Part shown: positions 45,250 through 59,400 of the stretch, piece after piece | Layout of the letters: the number at the start of each line of letters is the position of its first letter | How positions within the stretch are numbered: the stretch's first letter is position 1 | Assembly (NCBI GenBank): GCA_951799425.1 | Contig: OX637402.1 | Location: forward strand, 31,836,492 to 31,900,491 | Length of the DNA stretch: 64,000 nucleotides | Reading direction: 5' to 3' | Origin: Ilex aquifolium | Taxonomy: Eukaryota > Streptophyta > Magnoliopsida > Aquifoliales > Aquifoliaceae | Position numbers and translations under genes: made by a program | The notes under the pieces: generated by a model | Database searches by the model: none | Told to the model about the DNA's origin: nothing | What the model saw: only the letters and a program-made list of their open reading frames with translations

Positions 45250-47293
45250 CCTTTTTCTCCCTGTATTCTGAATTTCAAGTTACCAAACTGCCCTTAAAAT
45301 TATCCTCTACCCCGAAAATAACCCTTCCTGGGAGTCCACCTGTTCCTCTCCTTCTCAGATTTTTCAATTCAGTTTCTAGGGTTTGGTGGCATGATATCGA
45401 ATCGGTAAATATCCTCTCTTCTTCGTTGAATATTTCTGATATAAGAACATAACTGGATTGTTTTTGCTTTACCTATGTCTTTTGTTGTGAATGTTTGATT
45501 GTACCGTAGCTATTTGCGAGTTTGTTTGATCTCTTTGTTGTAGTTCATCATTTTTTTTTTCTGTTATTATAGTAAATTATGCTAATATTGAAGGCCAACT
45601 AGGTTTTCATCTCTGATAACGAACAAGAATTTATATTTATTGAGGATTATTAGACGATTTTAGACGAATGTAGGAGAGCAGTAGATTCTTTAGCTTAAGA
45701 AACAATCATTTTTCGTTACTTTCTCTTTCGAGTAGTCTTCTTCAAGGATTGTTTGATCTCTGGGTTTAATTTGCAAAAGCAATTCCTTTTGAAAAATGCC
45801 CAATATATTCGTAGCAATTAGCAAATGTGTATCACTTCATGATTCTCCGTTGTTCGGATCTTGACCGGGTCTAAGCTTCCTACGGGTCCGGCTCGTCTGC
45901 TGTTAGCAAAAAAAAGCACACTGTGCTGTTAAATGAAACGGCAACGTTTCATCCATTTAAAGTGAAACGATAGTGCTTTGTTCTTAGGCACTCTCCGCTT
46001 CCATCCGGGTCTCAGCACTCTCCTCTCCTGCCTCACTTGCTGACTGAGTTACTTCCAGTTCCTACAATCCCTTCACTGTGCCCATCCACTTTTCTTCTTT
46101 GTCCCTATTAGGCTTTGCTCCAATTGTAATGTCCACCGCCGTCATTCTCTGCAATAAGCTCCTTCAACCTTTCCTCTTGTGACAATCATAAGACCTTCGA
46201 TTTGTGTTTCCTGTGCCATGTGCCTTCTCTGCCCTCTTTACACGAACTCCGCACATTTGGGGCCCATTTCTCTCTCGTTCTCTTTCATAATTTTACTACT
46301 AATGTCTTTCTATAAAATTCCCTCCCTAGGAAATTTGAACAAGTGTTGTATTGTATCATTTATAACCTTATCAACACCCACAATCTCCATCTATAACACA
46401 TTCAAGACCTGCGATATGTCTCTCTTTCCGCAAGCTTCTTCTCTGAAAATCAGTCAAGCATGAGGGATGGTAGTTCTTGTTCACTGGGTGCTTAGTCGTT
46501 GGCACTCACCATTTTGATTTTGCCCAGAAATTTGTAGTAAAATTCAATAGAGAGAGAGAGACATAATCATGGGTCCTGAGTGTGCAGAGAGATTGTGCAA
46601 GGGAGTGCAGAGAAAAGACTTATCTTTGGGTCTAAATTCACCATTTATTGATATCAAACATACATATAAATTTGAACGGAGGGATAATTTGCATTGACTG
46701 CCAAACTACAAACAGTAATATCATGAATTTGGATGCAACATGGGCTATCACCGAAATTCAATTCATCAGTGTCTGTTAGGCCCTTTACCCATCTGCTTCA
46801 ACACCTGAGCTTCCCCATTATTGACCATGAAGCTTGATTTTACACCCTGTTCCTTTTTGCTTCAATGGGACTCCAAACAAGAAGGAATTGAAACCCATTT
46901 CTCCACTGATATTGATGATTGATAGTTGATATAATCGAGAAACCAAATGAAACACCATAGTATAATAGCGAAGCATCTTAATGAATAGTACTTCAGCTTA
47001 ATGAATAGTGAAGCATCTTAACCAGAGGCAATAACAGTTCCGAAAATTTGTGGGTTGGTTGTTTTAGTGTAAACCTTCTTGGTTTGCTCCTTTTGATATT
47101 TTTGTTCCCTATCAACAATAGCAGAACTTGGATGTTCTTTTCTTTTCTGTAATAATGGTAACTCTGCCATAGTTTTACCAATGGTGGCTTATTAATTCAT
47201 ACATGCTCTTCAGTAATCTGAAATCTTGTGTTTCTTGAGTCAAAAAAAAAATATATATATAATAGTGAAGGTGGAGGAGGATGAGTTCTCCGG
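45250..47293. other. Intergenic, no gene supported
   Basis: ATGATATCGAATCG followed by GTAAAT near 45392 looks like a first exon with donor, but no downstream exon can be tied to it. 46000-46450 is pyrimidine-rich without a known frame. Confidence 0.4.
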
Positions 47294-47425
47294 TAGGGGT
47301 GATAATCGAGCTGAATTCGAGCCTAATTCAAGCCTAATTTACACATAAACGAGCTGGTTTATTTGACTATTTACACATAAACGAGCCTAAAAAAATGTTC
47401 AAGCTTGGCTTGATTAACAGCCCTA
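47294..47425. mobile_element. 132-bp hAT-type MITE
   Basis: Inverted ends TAGGGGTGATAATCGAGC and (inward) TAGGGCTGTTAATCAAGC. The 8-bp duplication TTCTCCGG is at 47286-47293 and 47426-47433. Repeated GAGCCTAA and ACACATAAACGAGC words inside. Confidence 0.92.
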
Positions 47426-48599
47426 TTCTCCGGTAGTGGCACAATGGAGTAAAAGACATAATGACCGGTAGACTCAGCTGAGACTAGAGGAAAGACCTTT
47501 TTAGAGAGAGAAGCCTTCATGTTTTGTGGAGGGAACCTCCCGATAAAGACTTTGAGAACTTGTTTTGGGGGGATTAACAGCATTTTAATTAACAGCATAC
47601 TATACTGTTTTTTACACACAGCAGAGGAGCTGCACCCACTTCTCAAGCTCTATGTTGTTGGGGAATTCTGCAAGGATTTTACCATCATCTTTATTTACTA
47701 TATTCGAGTCTTTGGAGTACTTTGGGATTATATTTTGCATTGAGGATTTGTGCTTGTGGCCGGGGTTGAATATTGCAGACCAGTGGATTTGGTGCGAGTT
47801 CTTAGACGTTCGTGTGCTATTAACTTTCTTGTGCAGATGTTATCAGTTATCTGTAATTCAGCACTCAGCAGGTTTTGCATTTATGGGGATCTCAAACATA
47901 ATAGTCATTCCTTCTCTATTTATTCTCATATGCCATCTGCTAGTGCAGAAATCATTGGGATATATATGAGGAGCAATTCGATTACCTGCCTCAAAAACAA
48001 AATTATGTTAATAGTATATAAAGGGATTAGTCTGTTTAACCCGAATAACAAGAATAAGACAAAGAAAAACTCGTGTAAGAAAATCTTTTGTCAAAAAAAT
48101 TTTGAATTTTGGCAATCTCTTGGGTCAAGATATGAGAAATTTATTCTCATAAATTTTTTAATTTTGGCATGGATGGTTTGCCTTTGTTCGGACCGAAGAG
48201 AAGATTAGTTTAAGTGTGTGTAAGTTGATTCGAACATTCCTGACCGTCGAGCTAAAAAAAAAATTATGACGACCCCTCGGCATTTGATAAATGAAATGAC
48301 TTTATCTTCCTTCTGACAATGAATAATAGGTGAGTATCCTATATCAAGGTTAAATATTACTACAACACAAACAATATCTGAAATAGCAAGATTGGCCCCT
48401 TCTCACTTGTACAATTAGATTAAATAAATGTTAATTGATTTTGATCAAGGTAATAATCCAGTTTAGCTAAGGTTGTCAAAGTTACTTTAAAGTTAAAATT
48501 TCCAATTTACGTTTTTCGTGTCATTTTACAAAATTTATGGGGCCTAAATGAAATTTACTACGCGTAAATACAATCCTCCGTGAATACCCCGCGTGAATA
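47426..48599. other. Intergenic, no gene supported
   Basis: Open frames at 47519-48208 overlap but match no family I recognise. Confidence 0.4.
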
Positions 48600-48978
48600 A
48601 ATACTTGGAAGCCCAACCCTAAGTCAGGACAGGAAGCCCAAACCCTAATTTGTCGCCGCCACCACCACCAACCCTACTAATTCTGATACACGAAGCCCAA
48701 CCCTAATTCATCTTAGGTGGGCTCTCTGCTACGTCCATATCCATTTCTCTCTCTCTCTCTCTCTCTCTCTCCCCTATGCTTTTCCTTCGTCTACCAGGCC
48801 GTGTTCCGATATCCAAAATTGAAAACAGTGCAACTCTGATATCATCAGGCGTAGCTCCGGCGTAGAGACAGAGAGTCCGCTTCGCGTGCATTGATTCATG
48901 AATTGAGTGCTCGTGAAAAAGCTTTTGTAAATTTTCTCCGTTATTCTGTATTCTTGACCTCGTCTTTTCTATTCCTAG
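48600..48978 (+). promoter_or_regulatory. Probable MED18 promoter and 5' leader exon
   Basis: Contains a telo-box AAACCCTAA and several GCCCAA/TGGGCT (site II-like) words near 48600-48720, typical of housekeeping plant promoters, and a (CT)n leader at 48747-48771. A donor CCTAG/GTAAGC at 48978/48979 could pair with the acceptor TTACAG at 50233, giving a 1.25-kb intron in the 5' UTR. Confidence 0.55.
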
Positions 48979-50268
48979 GTAAGCTTCATATCCAGTTTTA
49001 GGAAATCAAGATCTCCTTTTATTTGTTCAGTTTTTATTCTTTTCTCTTCAATTGAAACATCGAATCTCTATCTGGTGTAATGTGGGGGGTTTCTCAGCGA
49101 TGACTGATATGATGACGAGTCCGATCAATATATCCATTCCATTCAACCCTGACGACAAATCGAGGCATTTGTCTGAGTTATAGCTTTAATTTGGAAACCT
49201 TTGGAGGTTGAGGCATGGAATGTTTGGCATTCTTTGTAATGTGATTGTTTGCCTAATTTTCCTAGTTCTCTCACCTAGTTTCCTGTCTTGATGTTTGCCT
49301 TGGTAACATCACCGATTCCTGTTGCGATGGTTTATAAGGCTTGCCATCATGAACCAATGGTTGTGTCTGGGCAATCACAATGGCATCAACAATTTGATGA
49401 TTTGTATTTATTTATATGGTGTGGGAGAGAGATGAGGCAGTTTTTGACTCAAAAGGCTTGGAGCCCAATGTCCTCTGTTACAAATTATAAGGTTTGCAGG
49501 TTATCATACATTTGCATTCATGTGGCCTCTCATATTGTAAAAGTCGTTATTTTGAATGGATATAAAAGTGTTTAATGGTTTAATAAGGTGGCAGTTTTTG
49601 GGTGGGTAAAGCATGCTGCCTATGGGAAAAGGATGGTAATGGAATGCACTTGGTGCCTTCTTTTGGTTAAAGAAGTTATAAGGGCAAGAAGAGGGGTTAT
49701 ATGTGTACTGTTGTACCATTTTTTCCTCTCATGTAGTCTACATTATCCCTGAATCTGTTTTGTGATAATTTTTTTGATTTACACGTAGATTCATGCACAT
49801 ATATGTATGTGTTAACATTACAGAACCATGACATACCGTTGTAGTTTAAAGCTAGAAAACTAATCCTTTTTCATAGTTGCTTTGGCCATGGTTTATATAA
49901 TGTATCGGCAAAGTTTTCCTGACATTTTTATGTTTATTTTCTAAAAATAATTGTAGAAGATTATTGATGATAGAGAGGGCACATAGAAAGTGCAACAGAG
50001 GTGACCAAGTTATGGCCTTAATGGATCCAGGCCTGTATAAGCAAGATGCCTTTATATACTTTCTAGGATTTCTTTTAATATATACATTTTGCACAATGTT
50101 GTATAAAACCTTTGATATGATGGTTGGTAGGTTCATACCATGCGGATTAAAAGTCTTGTGTTTGTTATCTTTAGATACGATGGTATAACTCAGTTGTAAC
50201 TTCTTCTGAATTTTTTAATTGCTAATCTTACAGGTAAACGGCTGGGAGATAATTATAGAAACTTCATA

Positions 50269-52912
50269 ATGGAGTGCGTTGTTCAAGGAATTATAGAGAC
50301 ACAGGCAAGTTCAAAACTAATACTTGAGTTATAAATAATATTTCATTAGATTTTGTACCCATGCACTGTATTTTTTCCTATGCTACTGAAGCAACTGAGA
50401 ACGCATTTCGAGTTATGAAGCTTCGAAAAAGAAATGGGATGTTTTAGCAATGTGAAAGAGTGGAAGAGCTTTAGACTTGTTGGAGACTAGAGCTGAACTG
50501 AAGTCCACATTCAGTGCAAAAATTCAGATTGTAGAAACTATAATTCTTTTCTACAAGGCCTGTGCAGTCCACTGACTACAATATCTGTGGTCAATAAATG
50601 TTCGTGTCCAGATTCATCTTAGGGACAAATTGCAGAAAGGATTGGGTTTCATACAATAAGAAAATACATAACCAACCCATCCTTGGGCAACTTACGTTTT
50701 CGAAAATAGGTGATAAGCCTGTTTCCATTTGGAGTGAACTAATTATCTTTAATTCAAGCAACTCTTATGTTCCAAGAAAAAAAAAATCTGAGCAATCTAA
50801 TTCTGTACATTTTACAAACATCAATTTAAATCAGGATGTTGTTTAACCTGAAGGGCTATTTCCTTTCACTGCCTTATTCCAAATTTGCAAGTTTTTACAT
50901 GGCATATAACATTTACTCATTGTGTCAATGTGTATCTATAACTGCAAAATAAAGATGTTCTTATTGCAGACTCCCTCTTGGATGCATGGTTCTGTGCTTA
51001 TTTTTTCTTTTTTCTCCCTGTCACAATCAAGGTCTGGGATGGCAGGAGAAAGGTTTTAAATACAGATGCTTTACGTGTAATGTATCTTTGATGATCATTA
51101 ATTTTAATCTCTTGGGAGAACCCCACGGTGGGAGCATACTTGATTGGGATTTTGGTGTGTTGGTTGTTGGGGGGAGTTGTGGGTCTGGTGTTCTGATATT
51201 TTGTTTTCCTTTTGCAGCATGTTGAGGCCCTTGAAATTCTTCTTCAAGGTCTATGTGGTGTTCATAGAGAACGTTTAAGAATCCATGAAATGTGCTTAAA
51301 AAGTGGACCAAACCTAGGTAAGTGATAATTGGGCCATAATATGGAATTTTTTGGCAAGGAAAAATTTGTACAAAAATACTTCGGTGTATGGCAAATGACC
51401 ACACCCTCTCTGCGTGCAATTAGACCCTGATAATAGTTTGATGCAAGTATTTTCCCATTGTGATGCAGTAGTTCACTTTAATTGGTATTTTTTTAAAAGG
51501 CTTCTGCCTGATCCAACTGCTATTGAACTTTTACTGTTCACTGCTGTCATACTACGGGTAATCCTTTTTGCACATGGATTTATATCAGAAACTTACATGG
51601 TGAATATGGCTTCCTTTTTTACAGAATTATGCTACTTATGGTCTTTGGAGGACATTGTCTGGTCCCCTATGTTACACAAATCTAATAAAAGTCTTGTTCT
51701 GTTGTGAGCTGGCTGACACAAGGTTTGATCTCTCCTGTTCTCAGGACTTGTAGCTTCAGAGGTTCGACTTTTATGCGATCTTGAGCAGCCTGAACCCACT
51801 TGGTAGAGAATAGAGTTCTTGTGCAGGATAAATTAAGTTTGGCACTGTGTTCCTTTTTGTAATGGAATATTAAACATGCAGGACTGTTAAACATGTGGGG
51901 GGTGCAATGAGAGGTGCCGGCGCTGAACAAATTTCTGTCCTGGTTAGGACCATGGTAGAAAGTAAAGCAAGCAAGAATGTGCTCCGCGTGTTTTATGCAC
52001 TTGGCTATAAGTTAGATCATGAACTGCTAAGAGTGGGATTTGCATTCCATTTTCAAAGAGGAGCTCAGATTACCATTACAGTGTCCTCGGTTAATAAGAT
52101 GCTCAAACTGCATGCAACTGATGAGGCAGTGCCTGTGACCCCAGGCATTCAACTGGTTGAAGTGACAGCCCCTGCATCATCCGAAAACTACACTGAAGTT
52201 GTTGCTGCAATGTCATCTTTCTGTGAATATCTTGCACCGTAAGGGCTGGAATTTTTAATGTTTTATTGCCGATTAGTGTAAGAGCCATGCCTAGAGGCTT
52301 GAGTGGGTTTCCCTTTCACCTCAAGAAAGGTACAAGGTTTAAGTTCTGGTTGAGACATTGTGTGTGGTATAACATGTGACTCTACCGTAATAGCAAACCT
52401 TGTTTCTCGTACGAATGTGGTGAGAGGCTCTTCACATCACCTTGGAACTTGCTCTACATGTAGAGTCTAGTATCTCACTGGCAGACACCTTGAAACTTGC
52501 TAGTAATCTGTTTGCCTGGAAATCTTCCAGAGTGACACACACTACACATCTAAGCACTGTGGACATACATACCATGGATCCTTGAAAAGGTCTGATTTGG
52601 GTATATGATCATCCAATGTAATTTGCAATTTGACGGATGCAGTTCACAGATTTGTCTTCCACGAGAGCCACTAACTGATTGATTGTAATAAACATGAGTA
52701 GGTCTGGAGGATCAATGAGAGCCTGGTCATGCATGTTTTCGACTTGGTGGCATCTCAACTCCCATCTGGTGATTAATACTAACAGTTTGTTCTGGATTTT
52801 TTTCCTCAGGCTTCTCCATTTGTCAAAACCGGGTGTTTCTACAGGGGTTGTTCCTACTGCTGCTGCTGCTGCAGCATCCCTCATGTCAGATGGTGGAGGT
52901 ACCACCTTATAG
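50269..52912 (+). CDS. MED18: Mediator of RNA polymerase II transcription subunit 18
   Basis: Coding exons 50269-50304, 51218-51317, 51745-51802, 51882-52238 and 52810-52912 join in frame to 217 residues, close to the 219 or so of Arabidopsis MED18 (At2g22370). Start MECVVQGIIETQ, then HVEALEILLQGLCGVHRERL, SEVRLLCDLEQPEPTW, TVKHVGGAMRGAGAEQISVL, ESKASKNVLRVFYALGYKLD, and the conserved end VPTAAAAAASLMSDGGGTTL. MED18 sits in the Mediator head with MED20 and links transcription factors to RNA polymerase II in the nucleus; in plants it affects flowering time, defence and hormone responses. The donor after exon 1 is GCAAGT, so the first coding intron is GC-AG. The gene is otherwise canonical and intact. 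It converges with SEC3. Confidence 0.95.
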
Positions 52913-53477
52913 GATGGTATTAACATGGTAAGTATTAAGAAAATCCCCTAGTTTTTTTGTACTTAAAAAGCCCCTACTCACAGTGCCACTATATTGTTTT
53001 AATTAATTCTGCCCTGTGCTGTACTTCAACTTTTGTATGTCTTTTTCGTCAAGCTGTACTTCTGCTTGAAGGCCATCAAACTAAGGCAAATCTTCTCTCT
53101 CCATATGTTATAATGTGCAGGTTCTGTAAACTTAAGCTCGTATGGCCTTCGCAAAATATAATAATAGTGTTTGTGAGTTGTGATGCAAAATGATTCAAGA
53201 TATCCTTGGATTCGTTGGGGTCTGTTATTTCCTCCTAAGTTTTTCATCTCCACCGGATATTTTCCATGAGGATGCACATGATGAAAGAGGGGGGTGTTCG
53301 CTGCTTCAATGGAAAGAAAATTAGCTTAGGCAAATGTTCAGCTGCAATTCTAAACCACCACCAAAAGCAATACGCCGAGAAAAAATGTGGTACCTAAAGC
53401 TACGCTGCAAATACATGTATTTGTTAGGATATCTTCTAGTAAGAATCTATGATAATCACGTATTATAGATCACATGT
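52913..53477. other. Spacer between convergent MED18 and SEC3
   Basis: 565 bp that must hold the 3' UTRs and poly(A) sites of both genes. No other feature seen. Confidence 0.6.
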
Positions 53478-56400
53478 TCACGTTTCAACAAATTTTTCTC
53501 TCATTTCTGCTACAGATGGGATGGTCTCAGTCGGGTAAATCTTGGCAACAAGTTGTGCAAAGCTATCGTACTTGTCCAGAAACTCCTTCTGTCAATTATT
53601 CAAACAGCTTGCAATTAGATTCTGGATACTAGAAAAATTATTTAAGTCTACTTAGTATCTATTCATAAGCATCACGAAAGATTAGTAACTATTAACATAC
53701 CAATCTGTACACTTCCTGGAAAAACAAAGTTTACCATCTTCTTAGCCGATATTTTGCAGGCCTAATTTACCTGATTAAGTGTACTATTTTTATCTGAATT
53801 TTGTCTAATACAATCGGATAGAAAGTTGGGTGAACACATTTTTTAGTTATTAATTTTTAGATTATTTTAACAATTTAATTAACTTGCACCAATTAACTAA
53901 CTTCAATAACAAACAGTAAAGAAAGAAAACACAACAAATTTGATAATACATAAATAATTACAATAAAACACGACAAGAAAGTCATAAACATCAATAAAAT
54001 ATTATGATATATATATATATATATATATGCTAGGTAGAGTAGAGTAGAAATACGAAAATTACGTAAGTATTTCGCATTTCTACCCAATTTTTTTGCGGCA
54101 TACTAAAATATCTTCCATTGGCCTGTCTGATTCTTTCTGGTAGTCGATCAATAGAGTCAGATAGAATAGAGTAGGGTCGAAATTTCTAGATAATTGGAAA
54201 TTTGAACACCCCAGTTATTTGTTTTTTTTTTGCCTTTTTCCAATCATGGTATTCGTGATAGGGAAAGAAGATTACAGTAATGCAATTTTCAAATTGCCAT
54301 TTTTCATTCGAGAGAAACCTTGAGCATAAATGAACTGCAAACAAGCTATATGGAAGACTCAAAATACCTTGCATTTATCCCATAACGAAGGCAGCAGTTC
54401 CTCGGAGGTTAAGTTCTTCTGCAATTTCTTATACATTACACTGATAGACTTTTCAACCTGTACAAGTAAATATTGAGATACAAAAAGCGTTTCTGGAACT
54501 AAACACTTCAGATTTGGGCGGTTATCGACCAACTCACCCCGGATAAACTGGATTTCACCACCTTTCGAAGATCCATTTTTGACAATCCAAGCTGGAATGG
54601 GATCTGAAATATACAAGGTAATAGGGTATCAGCTTTAAAAGTAGCAACTTTATAAATTATTAATACCTCCGAAGGAAACCATGGCTATGATGTGACAGCA
54701 CCAACTATTGCAGTACTTAAAGCAAGAATGGTACTGCAAGTATTACACTCAGTAAATCTCCCAGATAAAGGGCAAAAACAATAGGAAGAGAAAAATAAAG
54801 ACAAAAGTAGGGAAAACAAAAACAAAAAGGGGGAAAAAATTGATACACAAAGAGAACTAGCCACTGGTCCTAATTATAGCCTAGGTGCACAGGTTTGTGC
54901 CAAGAAACATTTAATAATTCTTTGGAGCAGTTAGTAGACAAACCATATGAAGTCGCAAGGTACAAAGTCATACTACAGAAATATCACGTTTGAGGAGTTT
55001 TTCCAAAATGGTGGGGTTAATGCAATAACAAACTCGACTTTTATTTTTCTAATTCCGGAAAAGGAGAACTTTTTGAAATTGGAAGATTTTAGGCCAATTA
55101 ACTTGCTAACGAGTCTTTACAAGGTTGTTGCTAAAGTTTTATCGGTCAATCTTGTGGAGAGTTTGGATAAAATAATATCTAAATTTCAAGGGGATTTTGT
55201 TAAAGGGCGGCAGATTTTGGATGCGGCTCTTGTGGCTAATGAGGTAGTTGAAGAATACAGATCTAATGAGAAAGAGGGAATTTTTCCTAAAATTGATTTT
55301 GAGAAGACCTATGATCATGTGGGTTGGGATCTCTTGGATTTTGTCTTGTAAGGTTAGGGACTTGGAGAAAGATAGAATAAATGGATGAGGGGTTGTTTGC
55401 AATCAATGAGCTGTTCTGTTATATTAAATGACAAACCAAGGTAAGTTTAAGGTTTCTAGGGGACTTAGGTAGGGGGATCTATCCTCTCTTTTTTTGTTTA
55501 TACTTGTGGTGGATGGTTTGAGTAGGCTTGTGATGAGGGTATAATTAGGTGGAAGGCTTTGTTGTTGGGAGGGGTAAGATGTGGTATAATTTGGTTAAAG
55601 GCTTTGTTGTTGGGAGGGGTTGGCTTGAAGGATTGAATGGATGATGAAGGATTTTTTTATGGGAAGGCAATCTAAGGGAAGAAAGGATCACCTAATTAGG
55701 TGGGACGTGGTGTCTAGGCCTAAAGAAAAAGGTGGTCTCTCGACAGGAAATGTGTAGGATAGAAATGTAGTCTTAGTTGGAAAATGACTTTAGAGATTTT
55801 CTTTGTAGCAAGATTCATTGTGGCTTTCTGTTTTTAGAAGAAATTATGATAGACCAATAAGCGGGATTCTAGGGAGGTTGAAAAAGGAAGTTTTGGAAAC
55901 CCTTGAAAATTTATTTCGCAAGGATTATCTTATTTTTCTCAAAAAATTAGATTTGTTGTGGAAAATTGGGAAAATGGTCGTTTTTAGGAGGGATATTTGC
56001 ATTGTGAGTCTTCCTTTTTCTTTCTGTTTTCCCGACTTTATTGTCTATCTCGATATCATGATGCTTGTATTATTTGTTTGGATAGATACTATGCTCACTT
56101 ACTTTTCTAGGATTTTGGCTTTACCAAAGGCCTTAATCATAGGTAATTAACCATCAAAAGTGCTATTTTATTATATTTAATGATTGGTTAATTACATATT
56201 ATTTATGATTAAATGTGTTAACTTCCTTGATTTTCTAGTTTGATATTTTTTCTAGTTATTTGGTTTATACAAGTAAATTGGTTGATTTAAAGTAATAATA
56301 GATAAGGCAAGTGAAACAATCACTAGAGGAAGAATCACAATTGATAAGGATTGAAGAGTCAAGATTAAGATAGGAAGATTTGAAAGTAAAACAGTAATTT

Positions 56401-59400
56401 AATCCTTATAAGAGTCCAAATTAGAAGAAAACTCATTTAAAGTTGGATTAGGAAAGTATTCTAGAAGATAAGGATTTGACACGTTTTCAGTATTTTGGTC
56501 ATAACTTTTGATTCCGATATCCAATTGATCTGATTTTTGTGGGGTTGGAAAGAAAACTTCAAGGGCTACAAAAGTGTATTTCAAGAAAATTTCGTGAATC
56601 GTATGCGAAATTCAAGTTCGAAGTCTGCACAGTTTTTGTACCTGCGGAATCTAAGATTTTATGCACGAAATTTAACTTTAAAAGACTTCTTTTGGGAAAA
56701 GAATTTCTCCCAAGCCAACCTTATATCTTCTACCTATACCTAGGATTTATTGTAGTATAAATAAAGGTTTAGATGATTAGGATTATTATTCTCTTCCCAT
56801 CTTTTCTTTTCTAGTTTTTGTTATTGTTCTATGGCTTACTAAAAGTCCAACTAAAGCTAAGGGAGATATTTTCAATGAAACACGATATTTATTATTGATT
56901 CAATATTCTTTTTAATGCATGTTTTATTCTTTTAATTTAATTCTTGTCTTCTAGTAAAGTTTTTACTCTGTATAATTTCTTGATTTGTTGTGCCACTTAC
57001 ATCGAATGCTTGAGATTCCCTGCGAGTCAAATAACGGGTTATTCCGTGCTTGAATTAATTAATTAGAATTTCTCATAAGATAGCTGATTTATTATTTACA
57101 ATAAAATAAGATTTACCTGTTGGAAAGCTTGATTTATCGTAGACTCCAAGGCACAGTAAATGCTTGTGATCTACAAGTAAATTTCTTATATTTATTCAGA
57201 TAATTGTAATTCATTAATTATAACTTTTGATGTTTTCATATTATCACCGCTAAATATTTCGATTGAGATCACTCCTCAGCTAATTCTCAATTGAGTTCGA
57301 AAACTAGATCATTAATAATTACTGTGTGAATTTGAAAGGATATCACTGATACTTTAGTATTTCAATTATTATTTTAAAAACTAAATTTATTGTTTTCTAA
57401 TTTAAAAATCTCTACAACAATTTTTTTTAAAACAATTTTCTTTTATTTTTCTTTATGTTCTAAGTTTTTCTCAATTCCATTTGGTTCGACCTCGGACTTC
57501 CGAATATTATATTACTTCGCATAACCAGCACTTGGGTGATCAATTCTAAAGTTGTAGCAATACGAAATCTTTGGAATTGGTGTTCTTACCATACCACAAC
57601 AAAGCTACTTCGAATCCTAAATCCTTGGATAGAAAATGGTGGATCATTGATCCCTTTGGTTCCTTTTCTTGTAAATCACAAATTTTCACTTCTTCTCTTT
57701 TTCTCTTTTACTCTTCATTGAAGATTTGAAAAGCTAAAGTGCCTTTAAAAGTACGTGTGTGCATGGGTAATTGCTCACGGTAAACTCAATACTAATGACA
57801 TTTTGGTATTAGGTTTCCTTTGAAACAAGATTCTTTGTGGCATCTTGGTATTAGAAGTAAATAGGGTTTACACACCAATGAGTGGGATTCTAGGGGGTTG
57901 AAAGAGGAAGTTTCCAAGACAATTGAAAATTTGTTTTGCAAGGATTATCTTGTTTTTCTCAAAAAATTTGTTAGGGGCGATAGTTCATTTTTGGGAGGAT
58001 ATTTGGATTGGGAAATCTTCTTTATTGTGTTTGGTCCCCCGACTTTATCGTCTATCTCGTTATCATGATGCTTGTATTATTTGTTTGGTTAGATACTATG
58101 CTTACCCACTTTTTTGGGATTTTGGGTTTACTAAAAACCTAAATGACAAGGAATTTTTCGAATTGGAGTTACTTCTTTCCATACACAACAAAGTCACTTT
58201 GAATACTAAATCCTTGGACGAAAGACGATGCATCATCGATCTCTTTATTTCCTTTTCTTGTAAATCATTCTATAAGGCTTTGATTGATGATTCTTCACTT
58301 CTCTTTTTATCCGTCACTGAAGTTTGGGAAGGCTAAACTATCTTTAAAGGTATAGGCATTTGCATTAGTAATTGCTCACAGTAAGCTCAATACTAACGAT
58401 GTACTTTCAAAAAAAAAGAATGAACATTTGTTTATACCACAGTGGTGTGCAGTGTGTAAAAGTGATGGTGATAGTATTGATCAATTATTTTTGCATTGTC
58501 CGATGGCTTTATCTTTGCGAAATAAGTTGTTTGAGTTGATAGGAGTTTGTTGGGTATCCCCACGCTTCATGTCGTCTTTTGCTTTGTATGGATATTAAGG
58601 CGTTTGGAGGAGATGAGAGAGTTTCTATTTTATGGGCCCGTGCTTTCTTAGCTATAGTGTGAGTTATATGGTTGGAAAGGAATTTGAGAATTTTTTATTG
58701 TGGTATCACATCTATTTTTTGCCTTCTTTTTGGGCCTCGATTTCGAAGGATTTTGAGAATGCCCCTCTTTTAGGTATTATTGCAAGCCATAGTGCGTTGT
58801 GCAACATTTGATGAGGCTTTTTGCTCCTAGTAGTGTCGTGCACTGTTTTATGCCTTTTGGTTTTCGTTTCTAGTTAAACTTGTCCACATTTGTTTCATCT
58901 TATTTAAACTTTTACTTTGATTATGGATAAAATTTAGTTTCTTATCAAAAAAAAAAGTTGTAGGTTAAAAGATGAAGACATATGCGCATCCAATCACAAT
59001 AACAAAAAAACATAAAAGACATTAGCACTTATGGCAATTATGACAACTTGAAGGTTCAACCTTAACCCCTAAAATGAGCCCCATTGAAGCATAGGCTGAT
59101 TATTTGTGCTTCTAGCCAAGTTATCATTTTTTGTCCTGGTTAAGATAATGCAGATGAATTTATTCTAGAACATGTGTAGTACTTTGATATTGACTAAACC
59201 ATAAAAAACCAAGAATATCAGAATCCCCATCTATAATGAGAATCGGCACCCAACGAATAGTTCCAGTCATAATTACGTGAAAACAGCCAATAAGGCATAT
59301 GTTATGCATCACTTGGGCACTAACCTCTTCTGGTGTGATTGTGTACATCAAATCCTCAATTCTTTTAGCAAACTGAAAAAGCCGTTCAAATTGCTGCAAA

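Larger units (their letters stand above)
54890..58956 (+). mobile_element. LINE (L1-type) remnant in a SEC3 intron, antisense to the gene
   Basis: Reverse transcriptase remnant at 54947-55351: [75 protein letters not shown]. This is the finger/palm start of a plant L1 RT. A zf-RVT remnant is near 58446-58520 (WCAVCK ... LFLHCP, C-C-H-C). It ends with a poly(A) at 58947-58956. Many stops and deletions; it is dead. A segment of roughly 600 bp is duplicated (55800-56140 and 57820-58150; 57560-57810 and 58160-58420), and an LTR-like block interrupts the first copy. The 5' boundary is approximate. Confidence 0.85.

Noticed and set aside
45392-45405. ATGATATCGAATCG before GTAAAT as the first coding exon of a gene
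   Set aside because: No acceptor or downstream exon with a recognisable protein could be joined to it.
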